This document shows, piece by piece, positions 23,592 to 34,865 of a stretch of DNA of 64,000 nt. The DNA comes from Siphonodentalium dalli (Eukaryota > Mollusca > Scaphopoda > Gadilida > Siphonodentaliidae). The stretch covers positions 197,167,887-197,231,886 of the forward strand of contig CP136062.1 in assembly GCA_032622095.1 (NCBI GenBank), read 5' to 3'. The notes under the pieces are model-generated. The model searched no databases. It was not told the origin of the DNA and saw only the letters and a list, made by a program, of their open reading frames with translations. Position 1 is the stretch's first letter, and each line of letters opens with the position of its first letter. The translations under genes and the position numbers were made by a program.

Positions 23592-23925
23592 GGTACAACG
23601 ACCAATGACTTTTTTGCTCTCATTCAGCTTAAATGATGGGTCTTTATATTGTATTGTTGTTCTTGATGTCCCAAGACGCATCTTATATGAGTTCATGCCA
23701 GCCGGAAATGATCCATTGGATTGCAACAATGCAGATATAGTTCACCCCCGATGTCTCCCGCGCGCAATGCGGCTACGCCGGAAGCATGGGGCGGAAACGA
23801 TTTCTATGGATTTTTCCGCCGGATAACTGATAATGCTTGGATCACCGCCAAAATAAGCAGACCGGTCCGCAAATTCACGACGCAATGACATAACCGTTCA
23901 CAGACATAATAATCCACTGTAAAGC
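23592..23925 (+). repeat. Dispersed repeat C, uninterrupted copy
   Basis: Matches 20681-20838 followed by 21353-21510 and, in its middle, the inverted fragment at 24363-24437. A plus-strand frame of 86 codons (23566-23826) is not conserved in the split copy. Confidence 0.65.
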
Positions 23926-23932
23926 CGCTTTC

Positions 23933-24064
23933 ACACTTGTCCGTTTTACGGGTAGGTTTCTAGAAACGGTCCGTTGCATGGTTCATTTCACACATGCTGT
24001 CCGTTTCGTGGTCCGTTTCTGTCCAACAACGGACGTGCGTTACCATGCAGTGCGAAAGAGGTGG
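23933..24064. mobile_element. Small element with GCCGCTTTCACAC-type ends
   Basis: The left end GCCGCTTTCACACTTGTCCG faces 'cagtgcgaaagaggtgg' at the right. The interior repeats GTCCGTTT motifs. The end style recalls PIF/Harbinger-like elements. No target duplication is clear. Confidence 0.35.
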
Positions 24065-24362
24065 TGGAGTTCTCTCATTTCAGTAAATTTCAGTGTATTT
24101 GTATGGGTTGGAAGGGTATATTGTTGATTTTCAGGGTGTGCTGACAGTATACAGTGCTATTCACTGATTCATACGAAATGTTAAGGTCATGTCCAACAAC
24201 GGGCGTGCGTTACCGTGCAGTGCGAAAGGGGAGGGGTAATTATAGTTCTCTCAATTCAGTAAATTTCATTATATTTGTATGGGTTGGAAGGGTATATTGT
24301 TGATGTTCAGGGTGTGCTGACAGTACAGTGCTATTCAGTGATCCATAGGAAATGTTCAGATC
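24021..24362 (+). repeat. 170-bp tandem duplication
   Basis: 'gtccaacaacgg.cgtgcgtt' occurs at 24021 and 24191, and 'gtatgggttggaagggtata' and 'cagggtgtgctgacagta' recur at the same spacing. The unit includes the right end of the element at 23933-24064. Confidence 0.85.
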
Positions 24363-24490
24363 ATTTCCGGCCGGCGTGAACTCATATAAGATGCGTGACA
24401 CCAAGAACAACAATACATTATAAAAACCCATGATTTACGTTCAACAAACAACCTCGGGTCATTTGTTGAAAATATAATCCGAACATTTCC
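24363..24490 (-). repeat. Inverted fragment of repeat C followed by a family F hairpin remnant
   Basis: 24363-24437 is the complement of the segment 'atgtattgttgttcttg...ttatatgagttca' of repeat C. 24438-24490 ('gttcaacaaac...tttgttgaa...gaacatttcc') resembles the hairpin of family F at 62318-62381. This reproduces in inverted form the F-then-C order seen at 23351-23925. Confidence 0.5.
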
Positions 24491-25012
24491 AAAGGTGATA
24501 ATTTATCAACGCCCATAATTGGTGACTTTGTTACCCAGCTGCAGTATATCCGAGTTGACCATTATAGAGTATACCAATGTCCTTCCTTATACATGTATGG
24601 AAAAGGGTGACTATAGGGTACCCGGGGAGTCTAAATTTAGTCTCGTCTCTTCCGTGCAACACAACGCACATAATCATCAAGTTTCAGAGATCATGGGTAC
24701 CAGATTAATAAAAAAACTTGCGACAATGACAATTTCAGCCGTCATTCAAGTGGTGATCTATGTGTTATTTTTTCAAGTCATTGCAGGAATAATTTAGAAA
24801 TATTCTGAAATGATTGCCAGATTTCCTTGCAAATGTGTATAAACATTAACTTACTACTCGCTATATAACAAAGGTAGTAAAAGCTTCCACGCCTTTTGCC
24901 ATATATAGGATAATTGGGGTTTGTTATCTAACTGCATTCAACTACAAACTACTGCAAGTAAATGTGTGAATATGGCTTGGAATGTTTGTAATTCTTTAGT
25001 GCAATCATTTTG
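24491..25012. other. No feature recognised
   Basis: A frame at 24519-24797 (92 codons) ends in a hydrophobic stretch, VIQVVIYVLFFQVIAGII, but has no supporting signal. Confidence 0.4.
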
Positions 25013-25260
25013 AGCTCAACTTGACGAAGTCAAGTTTGAGCTATTGCCATGGGTTGCATCCGTCGTTCGTCAACAATTTCCGTTGCACACAATACAGGTC
25101 ACAACTCTCATCCGATCGTGACCAAACTGTATCTGGACATGGCCGCCAGCAGCCATCTTGGATTTTGCTATATATATATATCAATCTCCATGTTGACATC
25201 TATAGTATTACTTAGCCATTTAAACATTCCGCATTCCTAATCGCTCTATTGACTGTAACA
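25013..25260 (+). repeat. Mollusc-style dispersed repeat ('gagctattgccatggg')
   Basis: The order 'gacgaagtcaagtttgagct', 'attgccatgggttgcatccg', 'tcgttcgtcaacaattt' and 'gccagcagccatcttggat' is one I associate with repeats common in mollusc genomes. Part of it ('gccagtggccatcttggatt', 'atgttaacatgg') also occurs at 3430-3530. No coding capacity. The class is not known to me. Confidence 0.45.
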
Positions 25261-25299
25261 CATGAAATTACCCCCCAACCAAGTTTAGCTACAATGTCA

Positions 25300-27170
25300 T
25301 TGATACTTTGATTTTTGGATTTCTGGCTTTACAATTACCCGTTGCTCTCTTCGACGAGAACAATATTGTCGGTTCACAAGAACTTAATTGTGAAGGAATC
25401 CGAAAGCGACCCCTCGACGTGGCTTAATTTCAAGAGTATGCTCTCACATCGATGGATTCGATGGTAGAATATAATCAGATGTAGCATGCTAGGCACGTTT
25501 GCCCCAATAGACGTCTCACATCGCGTAATTATTTCGACGTAATTTTAAAGAGGAAACTATTTTCGGAACAAATTGTGAACGCGACCCAAAATGTTTCGGA
25601 CTAAAATATTTTGGCATCAGTAGCCGGCCACACCCGCATTTCGGGTGTGTTAATTGTCACCATTCCCCGATTTCTAGAATGACGAATAAGGCGTAAGTAA
25701 CGGAATTGGCATTGATATAGATTATATAATTGATGATGTATAATTTATAAGTTACCAGAGTGAACTACATTAGGGATAACTCTCATAATTCACAGAAGCC
25801 CACGTTTTGGATATTGTTTATAGTTACCTCTTTGCTTATTGCTTATGCACTTCGTCCAGAGAGAGTTTCCTATTTTCACAATTAATGGTTGTCCCCTTGG
25901 GTGAGACATTCTCAACTCCCCTTCGGTAAGACATCCTCTTTGCTTATTGCTTATGCACTTCGTTCGGAGAGAGTTTCCTATTTTCACATTAACCTATTGT
26001 CCCCTTCGGTGAGACATTCTCAGTTCATCTGAACTCAATTGCAAAGAAATCCCAAAAGCGACACATCGACATGGCGCATTTACAAGTGTGACGGCTCATG
26101 CCCTCACAACAATTCCTTCGACAGTGGAAGCAATCAGATGTAGCATGCTAGGCATGTCTGTGTAATAGCAGTTTCACATCACGTAATTATTCCCATTTAG
26201 ACTCATTTTGCATTTTTAACCCAAATTGTCTTTCACTTTACAAAGGACGTTCCCGGTGTCATTTGCCGTCATTTTTTAAAACTTTGACGACTCGAGGAGA
26301 GCGGCAACTATTTTCGGAACAAATTGTGAAACTCGATCCAAAATGCTTCGGGCTAAACTTTTTTTTGGCAAAAGAAGCCGACCACACCCGAATTTCGGGT
26401 CATTTGTCACCATTTCTAGAATGACGAATAAGTAACGGAATTGACGTTGTTATATATTTTATAATTGACGATGTATAATATATACGTCACCAGTGCGAAT
26501 ATGGATAACTTCTCTTAATTCACAAAACCCCACGGTTATGGAAATAGCTATTTTGTTACCTCTTTGCTTTTGCAATTCGTCCGGGAGAGGGTTTCACATC
26601 TTCACAGTCACCTGCATGTTGCCCTCTTCGGTGAGAGAAAAAAAAAATTTCCCAGTTCATCTACATTTAATTGCAAAGGAATCTCCAAGCGACCCCTCGA
26701 CATGGCTTCTCGATATGGAAGCAATCAGATATAGCATGCTAGGCATGTTTGTCCCAATAGACGTCTCACATCGCGTAATTATTCCCATTTGGACCAATTT
26801 TGCATTTACGACCCCGGTGTCATTTGCCATTATTTTTTAAACTTTGACGAACAAGGCATCAGAAACGGAATTGACGGTCATATAAATTCTATAATTGACG
26901 ATGTAAGACCCATAAGTTACCAGCGTGAATATGGATAACTTTTCTTAATTCACAGAACCCCACGGTGAGAAATAAAACATTCTCAGTTCATCTGTACTTA
27001 ATTGCAAAGGAATCCCCAAGCGACCCCTCGGCATGGCTCATTTGCAAGTGTGACGTCTCACGCTCTCACACCAATGGCTTCGCTAGTAGAAGGCAATCAG
27101 ATATAGCATGCAAGGCATGCTTGTTCTAATAGACGTCTCACATCCCTTAATTATTCCCATTGCATCAATG
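25300..27170 (+). repeat. Diverged tandem array of about 600-bp units
   Basis: The block around 'tagcatgctaggca' occurs near 25486, 26132, 26731 and 27102, each time followed by 'gtctcacatcgcgtaattat' or a variant. 'ataattgacgatgtata' followed by 'cacagaacccca' recurs in the first three units. Unit lengths vary (about 646, 599 and 371 bp) because of internal deletions and a 105-bp internal duplication at 25815-26030. The frames inside are not shared between units. Confidence 0.75.
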
Positions 27171-27182
27171 GGATTCCGAAGC

Positions 27183-27184
<2 letters not shown>

Positions 27185-27213
<29 letters not shown>

Positions 27214-27246
27214 GGGGAGAGTTGGGAGAGAGAGAGAGAGAGAGAG

Positions 27247-27282
<36 letters not shown>

Positions 27283-27309
27283 TACATATATATATATATA
27301 TATATATAC
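27185..27309. repeat. (GA)n and (TA)n microsatellites
   Basis: Purine tract of GA repeats to about 27280 and TA repeats at 27283-27308, directly preceding the 130-bp repeat. Confidence 0.9.
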
Positions 27310-28035
27310 TAGAAGGTGACCCGACTTCGTCCGGGCTTTGACCTTGAATTGTCCATTTTAAAGGTCAAGGTCAAATGGGGTCACGATTTGTTCAGTCCAA
27401 AATACTGCACGGACAAAAGTACCCGACAAACGTGCCCGTCGAAATCCATCCGGCTTTACCCGATTTGACCTTGAATTGATCATTTAGAAGGTCAAGGTGA
27501 GGTCGGGGTCACGATTTGACCCGTCCAAAACACTCAGTGGACAAAAGTAACCACATGTATCAAATTTCGTCGAAATCCAATCAAAATTGGCGATTTGACC
27601 TTGAATTGACCCGATTTCAAGGTCACGGTCACGTTGCACGGGCAAATTATGAGCCTATGCCACTCCCCGCCCGAAAATACCCCCACATACCATGTTTCAT
27701 CGAAATCCCGAGATATTCGGGCGCTTGACCTTGAAATGACCCTATTTCAAGGTCAAGGTCACGTCGCACAGGCAAATTAATAGGCTCATGTCACCCCTCG
27801 GCCGAAAATACCCCCACATACCAAGTTTCATCTAAATCCCGAGATATTCGGGCGTTTGACCTTGAAATTACCCGATTTCAAGGCCAAGGTCACGTCGCAC
27901 GGGCAAATTAATAGGCCTATGCCAGTTCCCGGCCGAAAATACCCCCACATACCAAGTTTCATCGAAATCGGTTCGGCCGTTTTCGAGTCCATCGCGAACA
28001 CACAGACAGACACACAGACAGACAGATCTTCCAAA
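27310..28035 (+). mobile_element. 130-bp repeats ending in (ACAG)-rich tail
   Basis: 'ctagaaggtgacccgacttc' starts the block. Units with 'ttgaccttga', 'tttcaaggtcaaggtcac' and 'ccgaaaatacccccacatac' repeat about every 131 bp (for example 27671, 27802 and 27933), with more diverged units upstream. It ends 'tttcatcgaaatcggttcgg' then 'cacacagacagacacacaga'. This is the style of 3' regions of RTE-like and non-autonomous retroelements in marine invertebrates. No reverse transcriptase is present. Confidence 0.6.
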
Positions 28036-28075
28036 ATATATAATAGATATATATATATATATATGTATATATAGC

Positions 28076-28128
<53 letters not shown>

Positions 28129-28380
28129 CGAGCGACAGAGAGAGAAAGGGAGATAGAGAGGGAGAGAGAGAGAGCGATAGAGAGATGGATAGAAAGGAGA
28201 TAGAGAGATATAGAGATAGAGATAGAGCGATATATAGAGATAGAGAGAGAGAGAGAGAGATAGAGAGAGCGCGATAGAGATAGAGATAGGTAGATAGAGA
28301 GAGAGAGCGCGATAGAGAGATAGGGAGAGAGGGCGAGAGAGATATAGAGAGATAGATAGAGCGAGAGGGAGCGCGAAATG
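28036..28380. repeat. (TA)n, (GA)n and (GATA)n microsatellite block
   Basis: Pure TA at 28047-28062 and 28081-28094, then GA/GATA purine tracts to 28370. The 209-codon minus-strand frame rich in Ser and Leu is a product of this repeat. Confidence 0.95.
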
Positions 28381-28644
28381 TGTTTTAAGTCAGTTTCTTC
28401 CACTCCAGCTACAGACATTGGTATGTCTAACACTCGAGTGTGACATTTATCGTACATAATTTGCGGATATATATATAGTTAACGGATTTTAGAGCCACGA
28501 AGCGATATTATTGAAGTGATAACGGCCCGACCGCAAACTTTCATAAGTGTTAGCTGGATAGCAGAAGCCCTATATTGCGAACCTGTCAAATATTGTTCCG
28601 GATACTCCCGATTGGGTCGAATTCTTTAACAAACTACTCAATTG

Positions 28645-29148
28645 TTAAAGACACGGTTGGCCTTGGCGGTGGGTATCCTGTGAAAATATCTCCACCCGTC
28701 AAAAACCGCCACAAACAGAAAGAACATCAAAATGTAGATAGACTTTGTCCGTATACAAATAAGAAATATCGCATAAACAGTATATGTTATTGTCATTTGT
28801 TTGACCATTGTTATGTAAACAAAAGCATAAAAAGTAACTTTTCTGGTGTTTGTTTATATTATGATGGTAAACATAAAGAGCGTTCTTTGTTGGTGAATAC
28901 CTGATATGGAACTAATAAAGAGCGTTTATGCCATTTGTGTGTGATTAGCCAGCAGCATTGTGCTGTCTTCGGTAACACAATCAGGCTCTTACTTAGGTAA
29001 AATATAGTAGGTCTTTATGATAACATGCTGTTTACGCGACGGGCATGGTATATATGAACGGAACTGTATGCGTTTTACTGTTTTTCTGTTTACGGTGTTT
29101 GGAACAAATATGAATATTTTCGACAATTAAGGCCGCACGTGCCTTTAA
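28645..29148 (-). mobile_element. Family B MITE (TTAA-AGGCACGGGCGG), copy 1
   Basis: TTAA at 28645-28648 and 29145-29148. Left end AGACACGGTTGGCCTTGGCGG; right end complement AGGCACGTGCGGCC. It aligns end to end with the copy at 30094 and, inverted, with 39787 and 43648. No coding capacity. TTAA plus AGG ends suggests a Kolobok-like origin (inference). Confidence 0.8.
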
Positions 29149-29453
29149 AGTAACGGCTAATGCCGCTATACTAACACACACTTGTAGTACCAAGTGCGGA
29201 GGTTAGTATGAAATGCCACACCTCATCAAATGTGTAGCCATACATGTAGGTGACTGCTGTATTAATCAAGTAGAATATAGTTCACCGAATTTCCAACGGA
29301 CGGCAATCGTTCCATTATCTTTAAACAAAATTTAAAATATTCATTTGATATCACTTATAGCACACGACGATACCGTTTTATGAATAGCAGACAATATAAA
29401 AAAAAGGTGCTCAGCATCGTCATACATATTGCTACAACTATACATCGAGGATA

Positions 29454-29550
29454 TAACGATGCAAACAATATGGTAATTATAATGAACATGAGTTTATGAC
29501 TGGAGTCATTAACTCATTTGCATTATAATTACCCCATTGTTTGCATCGTT
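29454..29550. repeat. Inverted repeat with about 40-bp arms
   Basis: 'aacgatgcaaacaatatggt' at the left pairs with 'ccccattgtttgcatcgtt' at the right, and 'aattataatgaacatgagtt' with 'aactcatttgcattataatt'. The loop is 'tatgactggagtcatt'. Confidence 0.8.
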
Positions 29551-29649
29551 CACGAATCCATAGCTCAAATTCATTCATTTGTTGCATATTCTGTTGAGTA
29601 TAATAGGAGATCCCCCCATAAATGGCCGGATGTAGTGTAATGTGCCCCT
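29510..29649 (+). repeat. Dispersed repeat D, copy 2
   Basis: Matches 15884-16060, as described there, and ends at the TTAA into which the next element inserted. Confidence 0.6.
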
Positions 29650-29985
29650 TTAACCCTTTACCCAACAAACCGGCCAAATAAAGCTGCAACAGCCTAAATT
29701 ATCTTGGGTCTGTCTCAATAAAACCATACAAATATGGATATCATTGGAACCGGCTCATTGACCACATTGTGATTGTTACAGTTATGCCATGTGCCAATGC
29801 ATTCTCTTATATATGCGAGTCGACCATAGGTCGCCTCGCATATATAAGAGAATGCATTAACAATTTTATAATTTTTAATGTGTTAAGCCAATGCATTCTC
29901 TTACATATGCGAGGCGACCTATGGTCGACTCGCATATATAAGAGAATGCATTGGCACAGGGCCCTTCTGTTGGGTAAAGGGTTAA
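29650..29985 (-). mobile_element. Family A MITE, subtype 2, full length
   Basis: TTAA at 29650-29653 and 29982-29985. The termini are CCCTTTACCCAACA and its complement. The two hairpins have the apical sequence GTCGACCATAGGTCGCC and its complement. An asymmetric segment of about 130 bp ('aataaaaccatacaaatatg', 'ggttccaatgatatccat' on the other strand) fixes the orientation opposite to 36561-36960. Confidence 0.9.
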
Positions 29986-30093
29986 TATAAGTGGCGATTC
30001 TCTGCATGGTTGACACAGGCCCCTGGGGAAAATACCAGATATACAATTATATATTATACCAGTGGCATAGTATATATTGGTATATCTGGTATT

Positions 30094-30536
30094 TTAAAGA
30101 TACTGGCGGCGTTGGCGGTGGTATATATGCTGTTAAAATATTCACCTCCGTCAAAAACCGCCATAAACAGAAAGAATAGTAAAATATAGACAGACTTTGT
30201 TCTTTTCCAATCAGAAATATGACATAAACAGTATGTTATTGTCATGTTTCCCTTTGTTATGTAAACAAAAGCAAAAAACGTTTATATAATTTTTGTGTGA
30301 TTAACCAATAGAATTGCGCTGTGTTATGTAACCAGAAGCACAGTCTCTCTAACACGAGCAGGCTCTTGTTTACGTACACCATCGTACGTCTTGATGGCAA
30401 TATACTATTACAATTATGTTTATTATGATTATGTTTGGCATATGAACATAACTATATATATTTTAATATTCCTTCTGTTGAAGGCGATTTGAACAAATAT
30501 GAATATTTCTGCAAAGAACGCCGCCCGTGCCTTTAA
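30094..30536 (-). mobile_element. Family B MITE, copy 2
   Basis: TTAA at 30094-30097 and 30533-30536. Left end AGATACTGGCGGCGTTGGCGG, right end complement AGGCACGGGCGGCGTTC. It is the shortest of the four copies through an internal deletion, and lies 108 bp from a family A element. Confidence 0.85.
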
Positions 30537-32111
30537 TATCCCAGGGGTCTGTGATGGTTGTTAGATCATCGATCTGCATCCATACCTATCGTAAGATCAC
30601 GATTTCTTCATATATCTATATAGTACTCTGTATAATAATGTGTATTCATGAAAATAGGGTTGAAATAAATATTGTTAAAATCAAATACAGACCAAGTAAT
30701 TGTTGCAGGTCCAGTTGAAGCTCTACTGCTCTTATATTTCTTGCAGCACTGTTTCTGTGATGACTATACACACAGTTCCTTCCTGTCCCCGCCCTCTGTA
30801 CTTTCTACCCAGTCGCGCACGTATTCTCTTAACCAACTCAACTAACACTGTGCGACGAGGCACGCATCCAAATTGAATGTTGTAATAATATTTATTATAC
30901 CGAAGTCCTGTGTAACTGGCGCGATATGTCGACTTTTCTCTAGACAGCCTTATTGCATATAAATGGTATTTTGTATTCCCTCCAAATTTGCGTATGAGTC
31001 AGGGGGGGGGGGGTCGAAAAAAAATTACAGGATACAAGGACCGGGTGGGTGGGTGTCCACGAGCCCGGAATGCAGATTTTTTCTGATGTCATGCAATTTT
31101 TTTCCAAAATCATTTCTAAGACAAATTACAGCTTCAAAATGAATTGAAACAATCAGATTCATATAGTAGTGCATGCTATAGCCTTATACAAGACTTAGTG
31201 AGGGGGGGCTCTATATTGTCCACAAATTCTCCCTTTAACAGTTGAAAACATGGGGTGGGTCCGGTTTTGGTCGAGGAAATAAATTGCAATGAAAAAAAAA
31301 GCCATTCTCATCTTTTCTCATAGTTTATCATGGTTTTTTAACTTATTATACACAGATGATACCTGCGTGTTTTGAGTGAATACCGGAAGTATCTCATGAG
31401 TGGTCACAGTGAGATATAACCTATAATACAGTATACAACTGCATACAACATAAATAATGTAACATCAGTACAACACAATACATAAATAGTAACTAACATA
31501 GAAATTCATATTGCTCAAAAGTACTTGGTTCCCTCATTCCTTGAAATCCCACTGGAAACCCTAGTACTTTTAAATAAATACCGGTAATGTATGACCCATT
31601 AGATTGATTTGCTGTCAAAAAGCCGAAAAACAGTTGGCCTCATTTGTTTATATTAATGATATCAGTCAATATATTGCATACACAATAAATACAGTGACCA
31701 CGTCGTCGAAGTACATGGTCGATGTCGATACATGACTACAGTGACTTAAGTCACATAATAACGTGTTGTTCACTGATTGGAGCATTAAAAGGCTCCAGAT
31801 TCAATCTCAGAGCATCTAATTTAAAAAAAAATCGAGGGGAGGCCCCCTGACCCCTCCCTTCGGCATCTCCTGCTGGGATACTACTCGCCTCCACATTTTG
31901 TAGGAGAGCTACTCGCCACTCGCCTAGAATGATTTTCAGGGGAACTCCTCATTGCTCACCAGTGATTTCACCACATGGAGAGGACTGGGACTGTTTTTTT
32001 TATTTATATAGGAGATATAGCACAGTAGCTGTGTTATATTTATTGCCTCCGAAACATGCCGAGCCGAGCTGGCCCTCAGAACATGCTTGGGACTATACAA
32101 CACACCAGGTG
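30537..32111. other. No gene recognised; contains a poly-G repeat
   Basis: 30993-31090 holds a G-run followed by 'tcgaaaaaaaattacagga' and 'gggtgggtgggtgtccac', a member of the poly-C/poly-G flanked repeats. The rest is unassigned. Confidence 0.45.
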
Positions 32112-32230
32112 CCTATTTTTAGAAGCAAATTTAATTCTTGAGACAGTGCAATTATTTTTAGACTGGGTGGGATTTGAACCCCGGCCCATGACGGCGAGCA
32201 CGCCTTGCGACTCAAAGTCTCCTATATATA
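32112..32230 (-). mobile_element. tRNA-derived SINE, copy 1
   Basis: Read on the minus strand: 'gactttgagtcgcaaggcg', 'gccgtcatgggccggg', B-box-like GGTTCAAATCC, then 'aattgcactgtctcaa' and 'aaatttg'. It matches the forward copy at 33201 in the same order, with the same 3' region. The 5' end with the A box is lost or diverged at 'cctatatatatac'. Confidence 0.65.
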
Positions 32231-33200
32231 TACTATAGAGACCTTAAAATGTGCATATACGTGTAGTGTCCTAAGTGCGACGTCAGAATACAGCGGCCAT
32301 TTGAGCTTCCTTTGTTGAAGTTGCTTCGGTGGTCGTGTGCAGAGTCAGAAGCCGCCATCGCCATATTGGCCACAAGCCGCCGCCAGCCATATTATCTCCA
32401 ACGCTAGCCACATGAACACATCTCCGCCACCGGAATTGTAAAATGGCTGAGCCATGGCATGGACTTATATTTTAAGGACAACTGTACTGCGAATCACAAA
32501 TAACTAAACCGCATTGCCTAATATTGGCATTCTCGTATGCATGGACACGGCGTGTTTGTTACACTTTCAGAACACCCGGGGCCTCTCATTGTGGAATAGA
32601 CTATTCCAATGCATGCTTCCATATAACAGAGTGGGAGCATCCATTCAGCATTGAAAGGATTTAAAGTTTAAATCGTTTATTTCGACACGACTCAGTCTCG
32701 GACATCGCTGACATTTGTCAATATATGCACATAAACCGTCTACAGAAGAAAATAGAAAATAGTTTGAAATATTATATATCAATACTAATGGATTCAGCAT
32801 CAAATGATAAATACATATATCGCAAGATGCCAGTGATGATATAGCCGTCTGAAGTCGACAGAAGTTCCAATGTAACTTATACCGATTATATAGATGGGAA
32901 ACTACATATAATTATCAATCCCTGCCAGTCCTTTACTGACTCCTTCGTGTATTTCGCCATAATGGAAAAGCCCAACACCAAAAGACTGCTATGGGTTCAC
33001 AACAAACGCCAAAACAAGCGGGTGTCTATAACCGGGGATTAGGACAATTTCTGAAACTAAATACGCTGAATGATAACGTCTCAGACGGCTGAGCCGCCAT
33101 ATTTCGTCAGCCACGAACGTCGCGCCTGAGCCTAGCTAGATAACCAGCCACAAAAATTGGTTGAGCCAGCCGTGAAAACTAGTTGTCGTGGCTTCAGATC
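32231..33200. other. Spacer between two inverted SINE copies; no gene recognised
   Basis: Several 'ccgccat/gccat' motifs lie at 32330-32460 and 33080-33110, but no reading frame with a motif is present. Confidence 0.4.
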
Positions 33201-33345
33201 TAGCCGTGTGGTATTGACGTCGGACTTTGAGTCGCAAGGCGCGCTCGCCATCATGGGCCAGGGTTCGATTCCCACACAATCAAGTAGATGTGCAATCCAA
33301 AAAAAAATTGCACTGTCTCAAAAATCAAATTTGTGTTTATTTACT
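33201..33345 (+). mobile_element. tRNA-derived SINE, copy 2
   Basis: A-box-like TAGCCGTGTGG (33201-33211) and B-box GGTTCGATTCC (33262-33272) are 61 bp apart, a spacing typical of class II tRNAs with a long variable arm such as tRNA-Leu or tRNA-Ser. The tRNA-like part is followed by 'ttgcactgtctcaaaaatca' shared with the inverted copy. Internal pol III promoters like these drive SINE transcription. Confidence 0.7.
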
Positions 33346-33634
33346 CAAATTGATGGTGTTTTTACCTTACACATGCACATATTTTAACCTATTGCTAAAA
33401 TGGGACACAACTATCCTGTTAAAATGGGTATTTTACCTTTATAACCATAAATATTTTGGTTTTAAAGGTTTTGTCACTAGTTTTGTAGGCATATTTTTCA
33501 GACATGTGCTTTGTTCGTTTATTTTTTGTGGGTGTACTTGATCAGCGTTCTCTCAGTTCCGGTGCAGACACAATGAGATACCCTTACCCGGCCAACAACA
33601 CATTATTTAGTAGAATTTACAATATTTTCATCAA

Positions 33635-33812
33635 TTTTGGGGGTGGGTGTCCCAGACCTGGGTGGAAAAAACTTACGCTCCCGGGTGGGTGTCCCAGACC
33701 TGGGTGAAAAAAACTTACGCTCCCGGGGTGGTGGGTCATCAAAACTGAAAAACATAAAATTTCCACCTTGTATCCGTAATTTTTTTCCTGACCCCCCCCC
33801 CCCCTGTATGAG
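33635..33812 (+). repeat. Poly-G/poly-C flanked repeat with internal 42-bp duplication
   Basis: 'gtgggtgtcccagacctggg' at 33643 recurs at 33685. The block ends in a C-run near 33791. Related to 3199-3390 and 30993-31090. Confidence 0.6.
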
Positions 33813-33894
33813 TGTTACTAAACTATGTCTACATTATAATGGTTGAAATATATAGGTACCAATATTGTAAATATGGTTGACCAGTGTTTCTTAA

Positions 33895-34050
33895 TGTGAA
33901 GCGCTCAGGGTCCCTTCTGTTAAATAAGCACCATTATTAATATTTATTAATTCTTCACAATTTCCTTGCGCTGAGAGTCCTTCCCTTCTGTTAGGGAGAT
34001 AAACGCTAAATAAGCACCATTATTAATATTTATTAATATTTATTCCTAGT
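33895..34050 (+). repeat. Imperfect tandem duplication
   Basis: 'ccttctgtta', 'aaataagcaccattattaat' and 'atttattaat' occur twice in the same order (from 33912 and from 33984). Confidence 0.65.
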
Positions 34051-34279
34051 TGGTGCCGGTGCGATTAGTTAGTGGTGCCGCCATTGAACCAGAACATTAC
34101 TTTGACTTTGGTGTAACATATATATATATTTTCTTTAAATCGTGCACAGGAAGAACAAATTGTATAATATAACATAAAATAATATAATTATATTAGATAA
34201 TGGGATTTTGCAGAAAGCATGACGCTTATATCAGCCCCCATGCATCTTTTAGCGAGACAACTTTTTTGAGAGAAAAAAT

Positions 34280-34294
34280 CACGTGACTTCCGGC
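34280..34294. promoter_or_regulatory. Composite E-box/ETS-like motif
   Basis: TCACGTGACTTCCGG joins a CACGTG E-box with an ETS-type CTTCCGG half, a combination found in animal housekeeping promoters. I see no start codon with coding sequence next to it, so the role is unproven. Confidence 0.25.
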
Positions 34295-34416
34295 AGTGCA
34301 TGGTTGCACAAAAGCGTGCAATCAGCGATGAAAAGAATAAAAATGCTACTTCACAATTTCTGATATGAGATGATGAATAATTGAAGTATTTATTTAATCC
34401 AGGTGTCTAAATCGGT

Positions 34417-34733
34417 TTAACCCTTTACCCAACAGAAGAGCCCTGTGCCAATGCATTCTCTTATATATGCGAGTCGACCATAGGTCGCCTCGCATATATA
34501 AGAGAATGCATTGGCTTAACACATTAAAAATTATTAAATTGTTAAAGATTGTAAGAAAAAATGGTAAAAAGTGTTTTTTTAGGCCAATGCATTCTCTTAT
34601 ATATGCGAGGCGACCTATGGTCGACTCGCATATATAAGAGAATGCATTGGCACAGGGCATAACTGTAACTATCACAATGTGGTCAAGGAGCCGGTTCCAA
34701 TGATATCCATATTTGTATGGTTCTATTGAGACA
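34417..34733 (+). mobile_element. Family A MITE, subtype 2, right end lost
   Basis: TTAA at 34417-34420, then CCCTTTACCCAACAGAAGAG. Both hairpins are essentially perfect. The asymmetric segment ('ccggttccaatgatatccat') follows but breaks off after 'ttgagacatcg', so the right terminus is missing. Confidence 0.85.
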
Positions 34734-34865
34734 TCGCGGATGATCTCTTTATTGATTCTTCATAATGCTCTTTTTACCAGTTATGTTATGCTTTCCTGTT
34801 CAGTTGTTCAATAGCATTGCCATTGTCAGTCTTCTGGGGCATAGACTATCAAACAGTAACCTATA

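Noticed and set aside
27828..28457. 209-codon minus-strand frame rich in Ser, Leu and Tyr
   Set aside because: It reads through (GA)n and (TA)n microsatellites and the end of the 130-bp repeat.
33180..33280. Functional tRNA gene
   Set aside because: The A and B boxes are present, but arms do not pair into a full cloverleaf and the sequence is repeated inverted at 32112 with a shared 3' region, so a SINE is the better reading.
33227..33541. 104-residue plus-strand frame
   Set aside because: Its first part is the tRNA-like SINE and the remainder has no motif.
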